Shown piece after piece: positions 6,783 through 14,492 of a stretch of DNA of 15,768 nt. How positions within the stretch are numbered: position 1 is the first letter of the stretch; every line of letters starts with the position of its first letter. Source of the DNA: Actinomycetota bacterium (GTDB lineage: Bacteria > Actinomycetota > Thermoleophilia > UBA2241); contig JAPLCL010000120.1 in NCBI GenBank assembly GCA_026392265.1, positions 1 to 15,768 of the forward strand. The letters run 5' to 3'. The position numbers and the translations under genes were made by a program. The notes under the pieces are model-generated. The model saw nothing but the letters and a program-made list of their open reading frames with translations, searched no databases and was not told where the DNA came from.

Positions 6783-6824
6783 TGGCGACGTTCCTCCGAC
6801 CAAGCCCCGCCGAAAGCCCCCGCA

Positions 6825-9800
6825 ATGCGTGTAGGAAAAGCCAACGGCCGAGACTGGCTACGCCTCAGCGAAGCGGCGTCTTCGCTCGGCGTGAGCCTCA
6901 ACACCCTTCGGCGCTGGAGCGACTCCGGCAAGCTGGTCTGCTACCGCAGCCCGGGCGGACATCGGCGCTACCGGCAGGCCGATGTCGAGGCGCTGCTTCG
7001 CGCCCAGAGCCGCGAGGGGCGGCCCACCGGCGCGCCCGGCCTGCTGCCGGCCTTCACTGCAGGCGACGGCGACCTCGATCTGCTGGGTCCACCTCTGTCG
7101 ATACTGGCCCGGGTCGCCGCCGAAGGTATCGGCGCCACCTCCTGCGTCTTCGCGCTCCTGGTCGGCGAGAGTCGTGTGCGCATCGTCACCGGGTATCGCC
7201 AGACCGAGGGGCAGCCGTTCGTGGATGAAATCGTCCTGCTCGACGACGCCCCCGCACCGGCAGAAGTCCTGCGCAGCGGACGCCGGCTGGTGATCGCCGA
7301 CCTGACCGCGACCAGCCTCCTCGCTCCCGGCGCCGCCGAGGTCTACCGCGAGCAGGGCCAAGCCGCGCTCCTCGCGCTTCCACTCGTCATCGGCGGACGG
7401 CATGCCGGCGTGATGCAGCTGGCCGATTCCCGCGCCCCGCGCGCCTTCACCGGCGCCAACGTGGCCTTCGCCGAATTCATGGCCCGGCAGGCAGCGCGTC
7501 TCGTGGCAGGCAACGATCGCCGGCAGGAAGAAGCGGCTCCACCAGACCCCGGTCTTTCCGTGGATCCACACTCCGCACCTGCCACTGCGGGGCTTCGCCC
7601 AGATCCCGTGCGGACGTCGGACACTGCACTGCGCGACTTCGCCGACCGGCTCCGCGAGGACCTGGGCGACGTGAAACTACTCGTCGCCGCGACGCTCCGT
7701 ATGCTCAGCGAGACGTTCGCTCTGAGCGCCTGCGTCCTCTACATGGTCGACCAGGGGAAGGCGGTGACCCTCGCCGACGGTCTGCCCGCGTCGACCCCCG
7801 ATGGCTGGCTGCTCGAGGAGTACCCGCCGGCGGCGGCGGCCGTCGCTCAACGCGCCGTCGTGGTCATTGCCGGCGACGATGACCCGAGGCTCACGCCGGA
7901 GGCCACCGCGCGCTTCTTGACGGCGCGCGGTCTCGCCGAGGTCGCCCTCGCGCCGCTCGTCTATCGGGATGGCATCGTCGGCCTGCTCGAGGTCGGGAGC
8001 GAAGCGCCCGGACGCATGTCGGCCATTGTCGCGGCGCTCGCAGTCGCGGCCGACCTTCTCGCCGCGCTTCTCGGCGGCGCCGACATGGTCGCAGGGCTGC
8101 GGCGGCATAACCGCGACCTGGCCCAGGTCGTCGAAGCCGGTCTGGACGCTACCGCGCGCCGGAGCGCCGACGAAGTGCTGCGCGCCGTGGTCGAGCGGAT
8201 CGCCGAGCTTACCGGGGCGCCGGTCGCAGACGCCTACGCGGTCGAGAACGATACGCTCCGCGCGCTTGCGAGCTACGACGGCGGCCGCTTCAACCTCGAG
8301 CGGGAGGACGTCGTGATCCCGCTCCTGCGCTATCCGTCAAGCCGCCGCGCCGTCGAGACCGGCGAGATGATGACCATCGCGAGCCTGGGCGATCCACTGC
8401 TCAGCGAGGAGGCCCGCTACTCGCTGGAGAAATGGGGCTACCAGGCGCAGCTGTCCGTGCCTCTGATCTCAGGAGGGCGCGTGATCGGACTCATCGAGAT
8501 CTCGGACTACGTGCCTCGGGACTTCGCTGCGCACCTGGATCTGGTCCGGGGCCTGTGCGGAGTGGCCGCCCACGCTCTCGAGAACGCCGCCGTTCTCGAG
8601 CAGGCCGAGCGCCGCAGCAGGATCCTCAACGAACTGGTCGCACTCGGCGATCACGACGGCCGCACTTCCGGGCTCGACGGCCTGCTGAGGCACGTCGCCG
8701 AGCGGCTGCAGGCGGCTGTCGACGCAGCCAACTGCGACATCTTCCGCGTGACGGGCGACGGTCTGCGCTGCGTGGCGAGCTTCGACCGCAGCGGCTACGA
8801 CGAACGCCCCGTGGGCGACCTGCTTGACCTCGAGAGCTACCCGACCGTAGAAGCCGCGATGAACAGCCATCACACCCTGATCATCACCAGCCCCGACGAC
8901 CCGCAACTCAGCGAAAGCGAGCGGCGGACTTATCGCGAGTACGGCTACGCCAGCGAGGTGTGTGTACCGCTCGTTGTCAACGGCCAGCTCTATGGCCTCA
9001 TCGATATCTACGACACGCGGGAGCGCGACTACACCGAGTATCTCAGCTTCTTGAAGGGCGCCGGGCAGACACTGGCAAGGGTGTTCGAGAACGCGCTGCT
9101 GGTCGAGCGGCTGGAGGGGCGCCAGCGGATCCTGCGCGAGATCGTGGACATGGGTGCAGTCACCTCCCAGTCCCGCGATCTCGAAGGGTCGCTCGGCGCG
9201 CTCGCGGAGCGTACCCGCGCCGCAATCGGGGCCGCCGACTGTGACATCTACGCGCTCCAAGGCGAGAACCTGCGCTGCGTGGTCAGCGCCGACCTAGACG
9301 GCCTCGATGAAGCGGTGGTGGGCAAGGTGCTGGACCTGGACAGGTTCCCCGCGACGGCTATGGCCGTACGCAGCGGAGAGTCCATGGCCGTCCCCCGGCG
9401 CGACGATCCTCGCCTCAGCGCCGAGGAACGCGAGAGCATGATCCGGTACGGATTCGAAAGTGAGCTCTGTATCCCGCTGATCGCCGACGAGCGCGTCATC
9501 GGCCTCATCGATGTGTTCGATACGCGACCGCGCGACTACGGGGAGTACATCGACTTCCTGAGCAGCGTCGGGCAGATGGCCGCCGGCGCCATCCAGAACT
9601 ACTTGCTGGTCGACGAGCTCGAGCACCGCAACGCGGCGCTTGCCGAGCTTGTCGAGCTCGGCAAGGTGGTCACCGGCGCCGGTGGCCTCGACGATCTCGT
9701 GCGTGCCGTCGGCCCTCGCGTCGTCGACGTCGTGGGGGCCACCGGCTGCCAGATCTTCGCGGTACGCGATGGCCTTCTCCATTGCCTCCTCACCTTCGAG

Positions 9801-12800
9801 AACGGAGAGTACGAGGACGACTATGTGGGGCGCTCGCTGGACCTCGACGAGTTCCCGAGCACCAGGGAGGCGCTCGAGCGCCGCGAGACGCTGGTCATCG
9901 AGTCCCCCGACGACCCCCGGCTGTCGGACTACGAGCGGTCTCTCTACATCGAAGCTGGCTCCCGCAGCGAGATCTGCGTGCCGCTGTTCGTCGACGAGCA
10001 CGTCGTCGGGTTGCTCGACGTATACGACCGTCGCCGCCGCGACTACGCGGATCATCGTGACTTCCTCACCAACGTGGGCCAGATCGTCGCCGGGGCATTC
10101 GCGCAAGCCGCACTTGTCGACCGTCTCGAAGTGACCAACCAAACGCTCAGCCTGCTTGTCGAGTCAGGCCTCGAGTTCGGCGCCACGCTGCGGCTCGACG
10201 ACGTGCTCCAGAGTGTCGCGCGGCGGCTCTGCGCGGCCGCCGACGCACCCGGCTGTGACATCTACACCATCGACGGCGATATGCTGCGCTGTGTCGCCTG
10301 CATCGATCGCGGCAAGTCCGACGACACCTACGTCGGCACCACCTACCTCCTCAGCGAGCTCAGGCTCATCCGGGAAGCGCTGACGACGCACCAGGCGGTC
10401 GTCGTCCCTGACGTCGCCACCGACCTTCGTCTGTCCTCCTACGAGCGCGACGAGGAGCTGCGCTGGGGCAACCTCTCCAAGATCGAGTTGCCGCTGATCA
10501 GCCACGGCGAGGTCATCGGTCTTGCGGGTATCTTCGATGACCACCCGCGCGAGTTCGACCAGCTGGACCTCCTGCGAAGCCTGGCCCAGGGTGCCGCCCA
10601 CGCGCTGGCCAACGCGACCCTGTACGACCGCCTGGACCGGGCCGCCGAGCGCCTCACACTTGTCAACGATCTCAGCTTCGAGCTGTCTGCGTCCCTCGAT
10701 CTCGACCAGGTGCTCGCCGCGGCCGCGCGCCGCCTGTGCGCCGTAGCCGGCGTGGACGCCTGCGACATCTACACGCTCCACGACGACGAGTGGCTGCGTA
10801 ATGTCGTGAGCATCGTCGCCGGCCAGCTTGACCTGTCCTGGCAGAGACGCGAGTTCGCGCTGCGTGAGCTGGCGGCGCCCCAGAAGGCCGTGCGCACCCG
10901 GCGACCCGTGCTCGTGCGCACCCTCGGTGACCCCGTGCTTCTCCCCGACGAGCGGGCGTTGATGGAAGAGTACGGCGAGACCGGAGAGCTCGTCGTCCCG
11001 CTGATCTCCAAAGACCGCGTTATCGGCGTGCTCGAGCTCCTCGAGACCTCCGGGCCATGCTCGCTGTCTGGCGAGCAGATCGAGACGATCTTCGCGGCGA
11101 GCCGCGTGGCCGCACTGGCCATCGACAATGCGGGTCTCTTCAAGGACGTCAAGCGCCTGCATCTCAGCAATCTGAAGGCACTCAGCTCGGCGCTCAACGC
11201 GAAGGATTACTACCTCCTCGGGCACGCCGCTCGCGTCGCTGCCTACATGGTCCTGCTCGGCCGCGAACTGGGCTGGCCCACGGAATTCCTCAGACACGTC
11301 GAGGAAGCGTCCTACCTCCACGACATCGGCAAGATCGGCGTCTCCGACCGCGTGCTGCTGAAGCCGAGCGTCCTGAATCCGCGAGAGTGGGAGCTGATGC
11401 GCCAGCACCCCGTCTTCAGCGCCGACATCATCCGCCCTCTCTTCGACGAGAAGCTCGTCGCTGGCGTCCGCCACCACCACGAAGCGTTCGATGGCACCGG
11501 CTACCCTGATGGCCTTGCCGGGGACCAGATCCCGGAGCTGGCGCGCGCCATGTGCGTCGTCGACTCCTACGACGCGATGTCCTTCCATCGTCCGTATCGC
11601 AAGGCCCGCTCCTACGCGGCGTGCTTGGCCGAGCTCGAGAGCTGCGGCGGCGCCCAGTTCGATCCCGACATGGTCGCCGCCTTCCTGCCTGTGCTCGAAG
11701 GTATCGCGAACGGCAGGCGCTTCGCCGCCGAGGTCGCCCGCAAGGCCGCGGCGCGTATCGACCCCGAACAGCATGCGCTGCTCCGCACGCGCGAGGATGA
11801 GCGGCGGCCCGAGTTTGCGGCGATCACAGGTGCCCTCCTCGCGGTCTGGGCCGCCAATCCACCGACCCGCTACATCTCGACACACGTTCGTAGGGGCACC
11901 AAGACGGTCATCGTCTGTGACTCCGGCGAGGCCTCCATCGGCAAGCCCCACCTCGGCGACGAGACGGTCACGGACGACGAGTTCGTCGAGGTCTTCGAGG
12001 GCCGTTCTGTCGACGCGACCGTCTTGTTCGTCGATCAGTGGGGGGTTTGGATCAGCGGCGTGGCGCCGTTGCTCGACGCCGAAGGCAAGGTGACCGCCGT
12101 GATCGCCGCGGAGATCCAGGCCGCCGAGGGCATGACGCAGCTCGAGGGCCTGCACGGCAAGGTGGCCCAGACGTTCTCGTCGATGCTGCAGACGGCCGCC
12201 GCGCAGGCCGGTCGCACGGAGATCGAGGCGATCACCGACAGTCTGACCGGTCTCTACAATCATCGCTATCTGCACGAACGACTGAGCGAGGAGATCGATC
12301 GCTGCGTCGAGCAAGGTAACGAGCTGGCCTTGCTGCTCCTGGACCTTGATGCATTTCGCGACTTCAACGAGCGGCGCGGCCACAGCGCCGGCGACGGCGC
12401 CCTGCGCACCGTGGCGCGCATCCTCGAGGACTCCGTACGCCAAGTCGACCTGGTGGCGCGTTTTGGCGGCGAGGAGTTCGCGGACGTGCTCGTCGACGTC
12501 GGCGAAGAGAGAGCCCTGGAGGTGGCCGAACGTATCCGCACGGGCATCGCGAAGACGCAGTTTGCTCCCGGCGGAGACTCGCTCTCGGTGAGCATCGGCG
12601 TTGCTGTCTGCCCAGGCGACGCTGCAGCCAGGGAGGAGCTCATCGACAAGGCCGACTGGGCCGTGCACGTCGCCAAGCGCCGCGGTCGCAACAAGGTCGT
12701 GGCGTTCTCCGTCGGGGATGGCGCAGCCGGACCGGAGCGAATGCTCTCCGCCCATGCCGAACGCGCATCGACGATGGCCGAACTGGTGAGCGCCCGCGAG

Positions 12801-13106
12801 ACCTACGTGCGCCGACGGCGAGAGGCCATCGCGCACCTGAGCCTCGCCGTGGCGCGTGACTTCGGACTCGATGAAGAAGGCCTGCGCGAGGTGGCCGCAG
12901 CGGCCGGCGCAGCCGTCCCCTCCGCCCCGCTCAGCTTCGCACAGCAGATCGTCGCTCTCGCCACCGCCTACCAGGCGATGGTCGTCGAGCGCCAGTATCG
13001 GGCGCGGGCGTCCGAGGCAGAGGCACTGCGCGAGCTCCTCGGCTGCCCGGCTCTGCTCTACGACCGCGGGTTGGCGGCGGCGTTCGCGAGAGTCCTGGGC
13101 GAGTAG
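6825..13106 (+). CDS. Giant HTH-8xGAF-HD-GYP-Cache/PAS-GGDEF c-di-GMP sensor-regulator
   Basis: A 2093-residue soluble protein with no membrane segment or signal peptide visible. The order is: MerR/excisionase-like DNA-binding HTH (about 11-58; LSEAASSLGVSLNTLRRW, then GGHRRY); GAF1 83-230; GAF2 275-425; GAF3 448-593; GAF4 617-763; GAF5 786-933; GAF6 955-1102; GAF7 1124-1272; GAF8 1293-1443. Next is HD-GYP (1462-1631) with His1499-Asp1500 and HHE 1551-1553 followed by GTGYP 1557-1561, so the phosphodiesterase set is present. A Cache/PAS-like region follows (1660-1767; DQWGVWISGVAPL.D..G). The GGDEF domain (1805-1962) has metal Asp1840, active loop GGEEF 1881-1885, and inhibitory I-site RxxD 1872-1875 at the correct 5-residue distance. 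The tail (about 1965-2093) resembles an HD-GYP that lost its catalytic core. It should both make and hydrolyse c-di-GMP in response to several GAF inputs while bound to DNA. Net direction and ligands are unknown. Confidence 0.93.
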   Translation: MRVGKANGRDWLRLSEAASSLGVSLNTLRRWSDSGKLVCYRSPGGHRRYRQADVEALLRAQSREGRPTGAPGLLPAFTAGDGDLDLLGPPLSILARVAAEGIGATSCVFALLVGESRVRIVTGYRQTEGQPFVDEIVLLDDAPAPAEVLRSGRRLVIADLTATSLLAPGAAEVYREQGQAALLALPLVIGGRHAGVMQLADSRAPRAFTGANVAFAEFMARQAARLVAGNDRRQEEAAPPDPGLSVDPHSAPATAGLRPDPVRTSDTALRDFADRLREDLGDVKLLVAATLRMLSETFALSACVLYMVDQGKAVTLADGLPASTPDGWLLEEYPPAAAAVAQRAVVVIAGDDDPRLTPEATARFLTARGLAEVALAPLVYRDGIVGLLEVGSEAPGRMSAIVAALAVAADLLAALLGGADMVAGLRRHNRDLAQVVEAGLDATARRSADEVLRAVVERIAELTGAPVADAYAVENDTLRALASYDGGRFNLEREDVVIPLLRYPSSRRAVETGEMMTIASLGDPLLSEEARYSLEKWGYQAQLSVPLISGGRVIGLIEISDYVPRDFAAHLDLVRGLCGVAAHALENAAVLEQAERRSRILNELVALGDHDGRTSGLDGLLRHVAERLQAAVDAANCDIFRVTGDGLRCVASFDRSGYDERPVGDLLDLESYPTVEAAMNSHHTLIITSPDDPQLSESERRTYREYGYASEVCVPLVVNGQLYGLIDIYDTRERDYTEYLSFLKGAGQTLARVFENALLVERLEGRQRILREIVDMGAVTSQSRDLEGSLGALAERTRAAIGAADCDIYALQGENLRCVVSADLDGLDEAVVGKVLDLDRFPATAMAVRSGESMAVPRRDDPRLSAEERESMIRYGFESELCIPLIADERVIGLIDVFDTRPRDYGEYIDFLSSVGQMAAGAIQNYLLVDELEHRNAALAELVELGKVVTGAGGLDDLVRAVGPRVVDVVGATGCQIFAVRDGLLHCLLTFENGEYEDDYVGRSLDLDEFPSTREALERRETLVIESPDDPRLSDYERSLYIEAGSRSEICVPLFVDEHVVGLLDVYDRRRRDYADHRDFLTNVGQIVAGAFAQAALVDRLEVTNQTLSLLVESGLEFGATLRLDDVLQSVARRLCAAADAPGCDIYTIDGDMLRCVACIDRGKSDDTYVGTTYLLSELRLIREALTTHQAVVVPDVATDLRLSSYERDEELRWGNLSKIELPLISHGEVIGLAGIFDDHPREFDQLDLLRSLAQGAAHALANATLYDRLDRAAERLTLVNDLSFELSASLDLDQVLAAAARRLCAVAGVDACDIYTLHDDEWLRNVVSIVAGQLDLSWQRREFALRELAAPQKAVRTRRPVLVRTLGDPVLLPDERALMEEYGETGELVVPLISKDRVIGVLELLETSGPCSLSGEQIETIFAASRVAALAIDNAGLFKDVKRLHLSNLKALSSALNAKDYYLLGHAARVAAYMVLLGRELGWPTEFLRHVEEASYLHDIGKIGVSDRVLLKPSVLNPREWELMRQHPVFSADIIRPLFDEKLVAGVRHHHEAFDGTGYPDGLAGDQIPELARAMCVVDSYDAMSFHRPYRKARSYAACLAELESCGGAQFDPDMVAAFLPVLEGIANGRRFAAEVARKAAARIDPEQHALLRTREDERRPEFAAITGALLAVWAANPPTRYISTHVRRGTKTVIVCDSGEASIGKPHLGDETVTDDEFVEVFEGRSVDATVLFVDQWGVWISGVAPLLDAEGKVTAVIAAEIQAAEGMTQLEGLHGKVAQTFSSMLQTAAAQAGRTEIEAITDSLTGLYNHRYLHERLSEEIDRCVEQGNELALLLLDLDAFRDFNERRGHSAGDGALRTVARILEDSVRQVDLVARFGGEEFADVLVDVGEERALEVAERIRTGIAKTQFAPGGDSLSVSIGVAVCPGDAAAREELIDKADWAVHVAKRRGRNKVVAFSVGDGAAGPERMLSAHAERASTMAELVSARETYVRRRREAIAHLSLAVARDFGLDEEGLREVAAAAGAAVPSAPLSFAQQIVALATAYQAMVVERQYRARASEAEALRELLGCPALLYDRGLAAAFARVLGE
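8166..11207 (+). repeat. Six tandem GAF modules with an exact 507-bp (169-residue) period
   Basis: The first helix of each module (pattern L-D-x-[VL]-L-x-x-[VA]-x-x-R) starts at 8166, 8673, 9180, 9687, 10194 and 10701, all exactly 507 bases apart. The next step of the same length, 11208, is where the HD-GYP domain begins. Within each unit the same landmarks recur: CDIY (modules 4, 5, 7, 8; variants CDIF and CQIF included), LRC, [DP]DPRLS..ER, a PL-hydrophobic strand, and VIGLIDI[YF]D.R.RDY. The DNA has diverged, so these are old duplications held in register. Confidence 0.85.
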
Positions 13107-13145
13107 TGCGAGCAACGACAGAGGAAGGCCGGGGCGGCGCCGCGC

Positions 13146-13163
13146 GGCGATATCTCGCCTCTT
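13146..13163 (+). terminator. Weak hairpin after the giant gene
   Basis: GGCGA (13146-13150) pairs with TCGCC (13155-13159) over a TATC loop, followed by TCTT. It sits 40 bases after the stop codon. A second 5-bp stem (13166-13170 with 13179-13183) follows. Neither is strong, so termination may depend on Rho. Confidence 0.3.
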
Positions 13164-13231
13164 CGGGCCCAACCACCGGGGCCTCGCCTGTCGTCCCACC
13201 GTCGGCCGCCGCGCCTCGCGCGGCAGAGCCC

Positions 13232-13405
13232 TTACACGGCGAGGAAAGAACAGAGGTACTCGCCGACGTCCCTGTCGGCGTCAGAGCACCTCAACGTCTG
13301 TAGAAGCCGGCACAGCGTTCTGTCGTCGCTGACGACTGTCGCACCCAGGTGCTCGTACCTGCTCAGCACCGAATCGACTACCTGTTCCTTCTCCTCGCGA
13401 GTCAC
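13232..13405 (-). CDS. Small hypothetical protein (57 aa)
   Basis: The frame starts at GTG 13405 with AGAGGA (13412-13417) 6 bases upstream and ends at TAA 13232-13234. The protein begins TREEKEQVVDSVLSRYEHLG and ends RDVGEYLCSFLAV, mostly helical, with three cysteines (RLC, RCS, LCS) and an acidic surface. I recognise no family. It lies 142 bases downstream of the arginase-fold gene on the same strand and faces the 3' end of the giant gene. The open frame extends further upstream (to 13507), but that part is Arg/Pro-rich and lacks a good RBS, so the shorter start is preferred. Confidence 0.45.
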   Translation of the reverse strand: MTREEKEQVVDSVLSRYEHLGATVVSDDRTLCRLLQTLRCSDADRDVGEYLCSFLAV

Positions 13406-13547
13406 CGTGGGTCCTCTCAGGGGGTTCCTCTTGCTGCATTTGAAGTGTCGGCCACGAGGCGCGCCGGCACAATGGAACTCGCGTTTAGGGACGATTGCCC
13501 AACGCATGCGGGAAGATCACCGGGCAAGCCACCCCGCGAAGGCCGAC

Positions 13548-14492
13548 TCAGGCACGCTGGCGCGCCACAGCGGTGACGATGTCCGCGGCCAGACGCGCGG
13601 CGAGCGCTGCGCCCGGGACGCCGTACCCATCCCCGGGGACGACGCCGCAGAGATCGGCGCCGGCCAACCGGGACGCCGCCACGATGCCCAGAGCTACGCT
13701 GAGGTCGCTTGCGCTCAGCCCCACGGGGTCGTCAACGCCCTCCACAACGCCGAGGTCGACCGAGACGTAGAGCGCCTCGGTGCCGGCACTCGCCGCCTCG
13801 AGCGCTTCGCGGGCGACAGTGACGATGCCGGCATCGACGACGTCCGCGACAGAAGAGCGCCGCGCCTCGAGGGCGTCGCAGACGCGGCGCGCACGAGCAT
13901 CCTCGGGACCGCCGCGCTCGCCGATGACGACGAAGTTGCGTGGCTCTACCACGCCGAGCTCGAGAGCCTGCGCCCAACGCGACGCGGCGACGCGCCCGGG
14001 CTCGATCTCAAGGTCGAGGCGCGGCGCGAAGGCGACGACCCCGAGACGCCCGTGGAGCTTGCCCGCGAGCACCTGCAGGGCGGGTACCGTGACGGACGCG
14101 TCGCCGCCGAGAAGCAGCGGAGTCGCGCCGGCGGCGAGCACGTCGGCGAGGTACTCGTGAGCGCGCACGAAGGTGGCGGCCAGATCGGCGGCATCCACGG
14201 CGACATCGCCGTAGTCCACCACGCGGATGCCCGTTTCGCGCGCGGCCGCCGCCAGCCAGCCGGCATATCGCTGAGAGGCGGCGCGGACCGCCTCAGGGGC
14301 GCCGCTCCAGCCACCAAGCGGCAGACCCAGGGCGGCAAGGTCGGCGCCCAGAAGGGCGTCGGCCGACCCGGCGGGCGCCGCCATGAACGTGGCCGGCGGC
14401 GGCGCGGCGGGCGCCGGCAGGGCGGCCCGCGACGCGCCTGCCTCGCGCCAGAGTCGCCGGAGCTCGTCGCGGTCCACGAAAGCCCTCGTCAC
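13548..14492 (-). CDS. Arginase/agmatinase-fold protein with degenerate metal site
   Basis: A 314-residue protein of ureohydrolase length. The N-terminal half has the fold's landmarks (ADLAALGLPLGGWSGAPEAVRAAS, VVDYGDVAVD). The family's Mn2+ ligand motifs are recognisable but broken. GGDHS is GGDAS (129-133, His to Ala132). DAHxD is APRLD (156-160, keeping only Asp160). SxDxD is SVDLG (244-248, keeping Asp246, losing the second Asp), followed by DDPVG. The late ExxP region reads GVVPGDGYG. It should therefore not be a Mn ureohydrolase, and may be a pseudoenzyme, structural partner or changed activity. The start GTG at 14492 overlaps the upstream gene's stop as GTGA, so the two are translationally coupled. 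An in-frame upstream start (14645) would lie inside that gene and is rejected. Confidence 0.8.
   Translation of the reverse strand: MTRAFVDRDELRRLWREAGASRAALPAPAAPPPATFMAAPAGSADALLGADLAALGLPLGGWSGAPEAVRAASQRYAGWLAAAARETGIRVVDYGDVAVDAADLAATFVRAHEYLADVLAAGATPLLLGGDASVTVPALQVLAGKLHGRLGVVAFAPRLDLEIEPGRVAASRWAQALELGVVEPRNFVVIGERGGPEDARARRVCDALEARRSSVADVVDAGIVTVAREALEAASAGTEALYVSVDLGVVEGVDDPVGLSASDLSVALGIVAASRLAGADLCGVVPGDGYGVPGAALAARLAADIVTAVARQRA

Noticed and set aside
6640..6824. c-di-GMP riboswitch before the giant gene
   Set aside because: I looked for a GEMM-type aptamer because of the protein's function, but the inferred leader is only about 35 bases and the upstream hairpins do not resemble it.
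10164..13199. A 1011-codon open frame on the minus strand under the giant gene
   Set aside because: It is the antisense mirror of strongly GC3-biased coding DNA. Its translation is low-complexity Gly/Arg/Leu/Asp with no domain, while the plus strand gives clear GAF, HD-GYP and GGDEF motifs.
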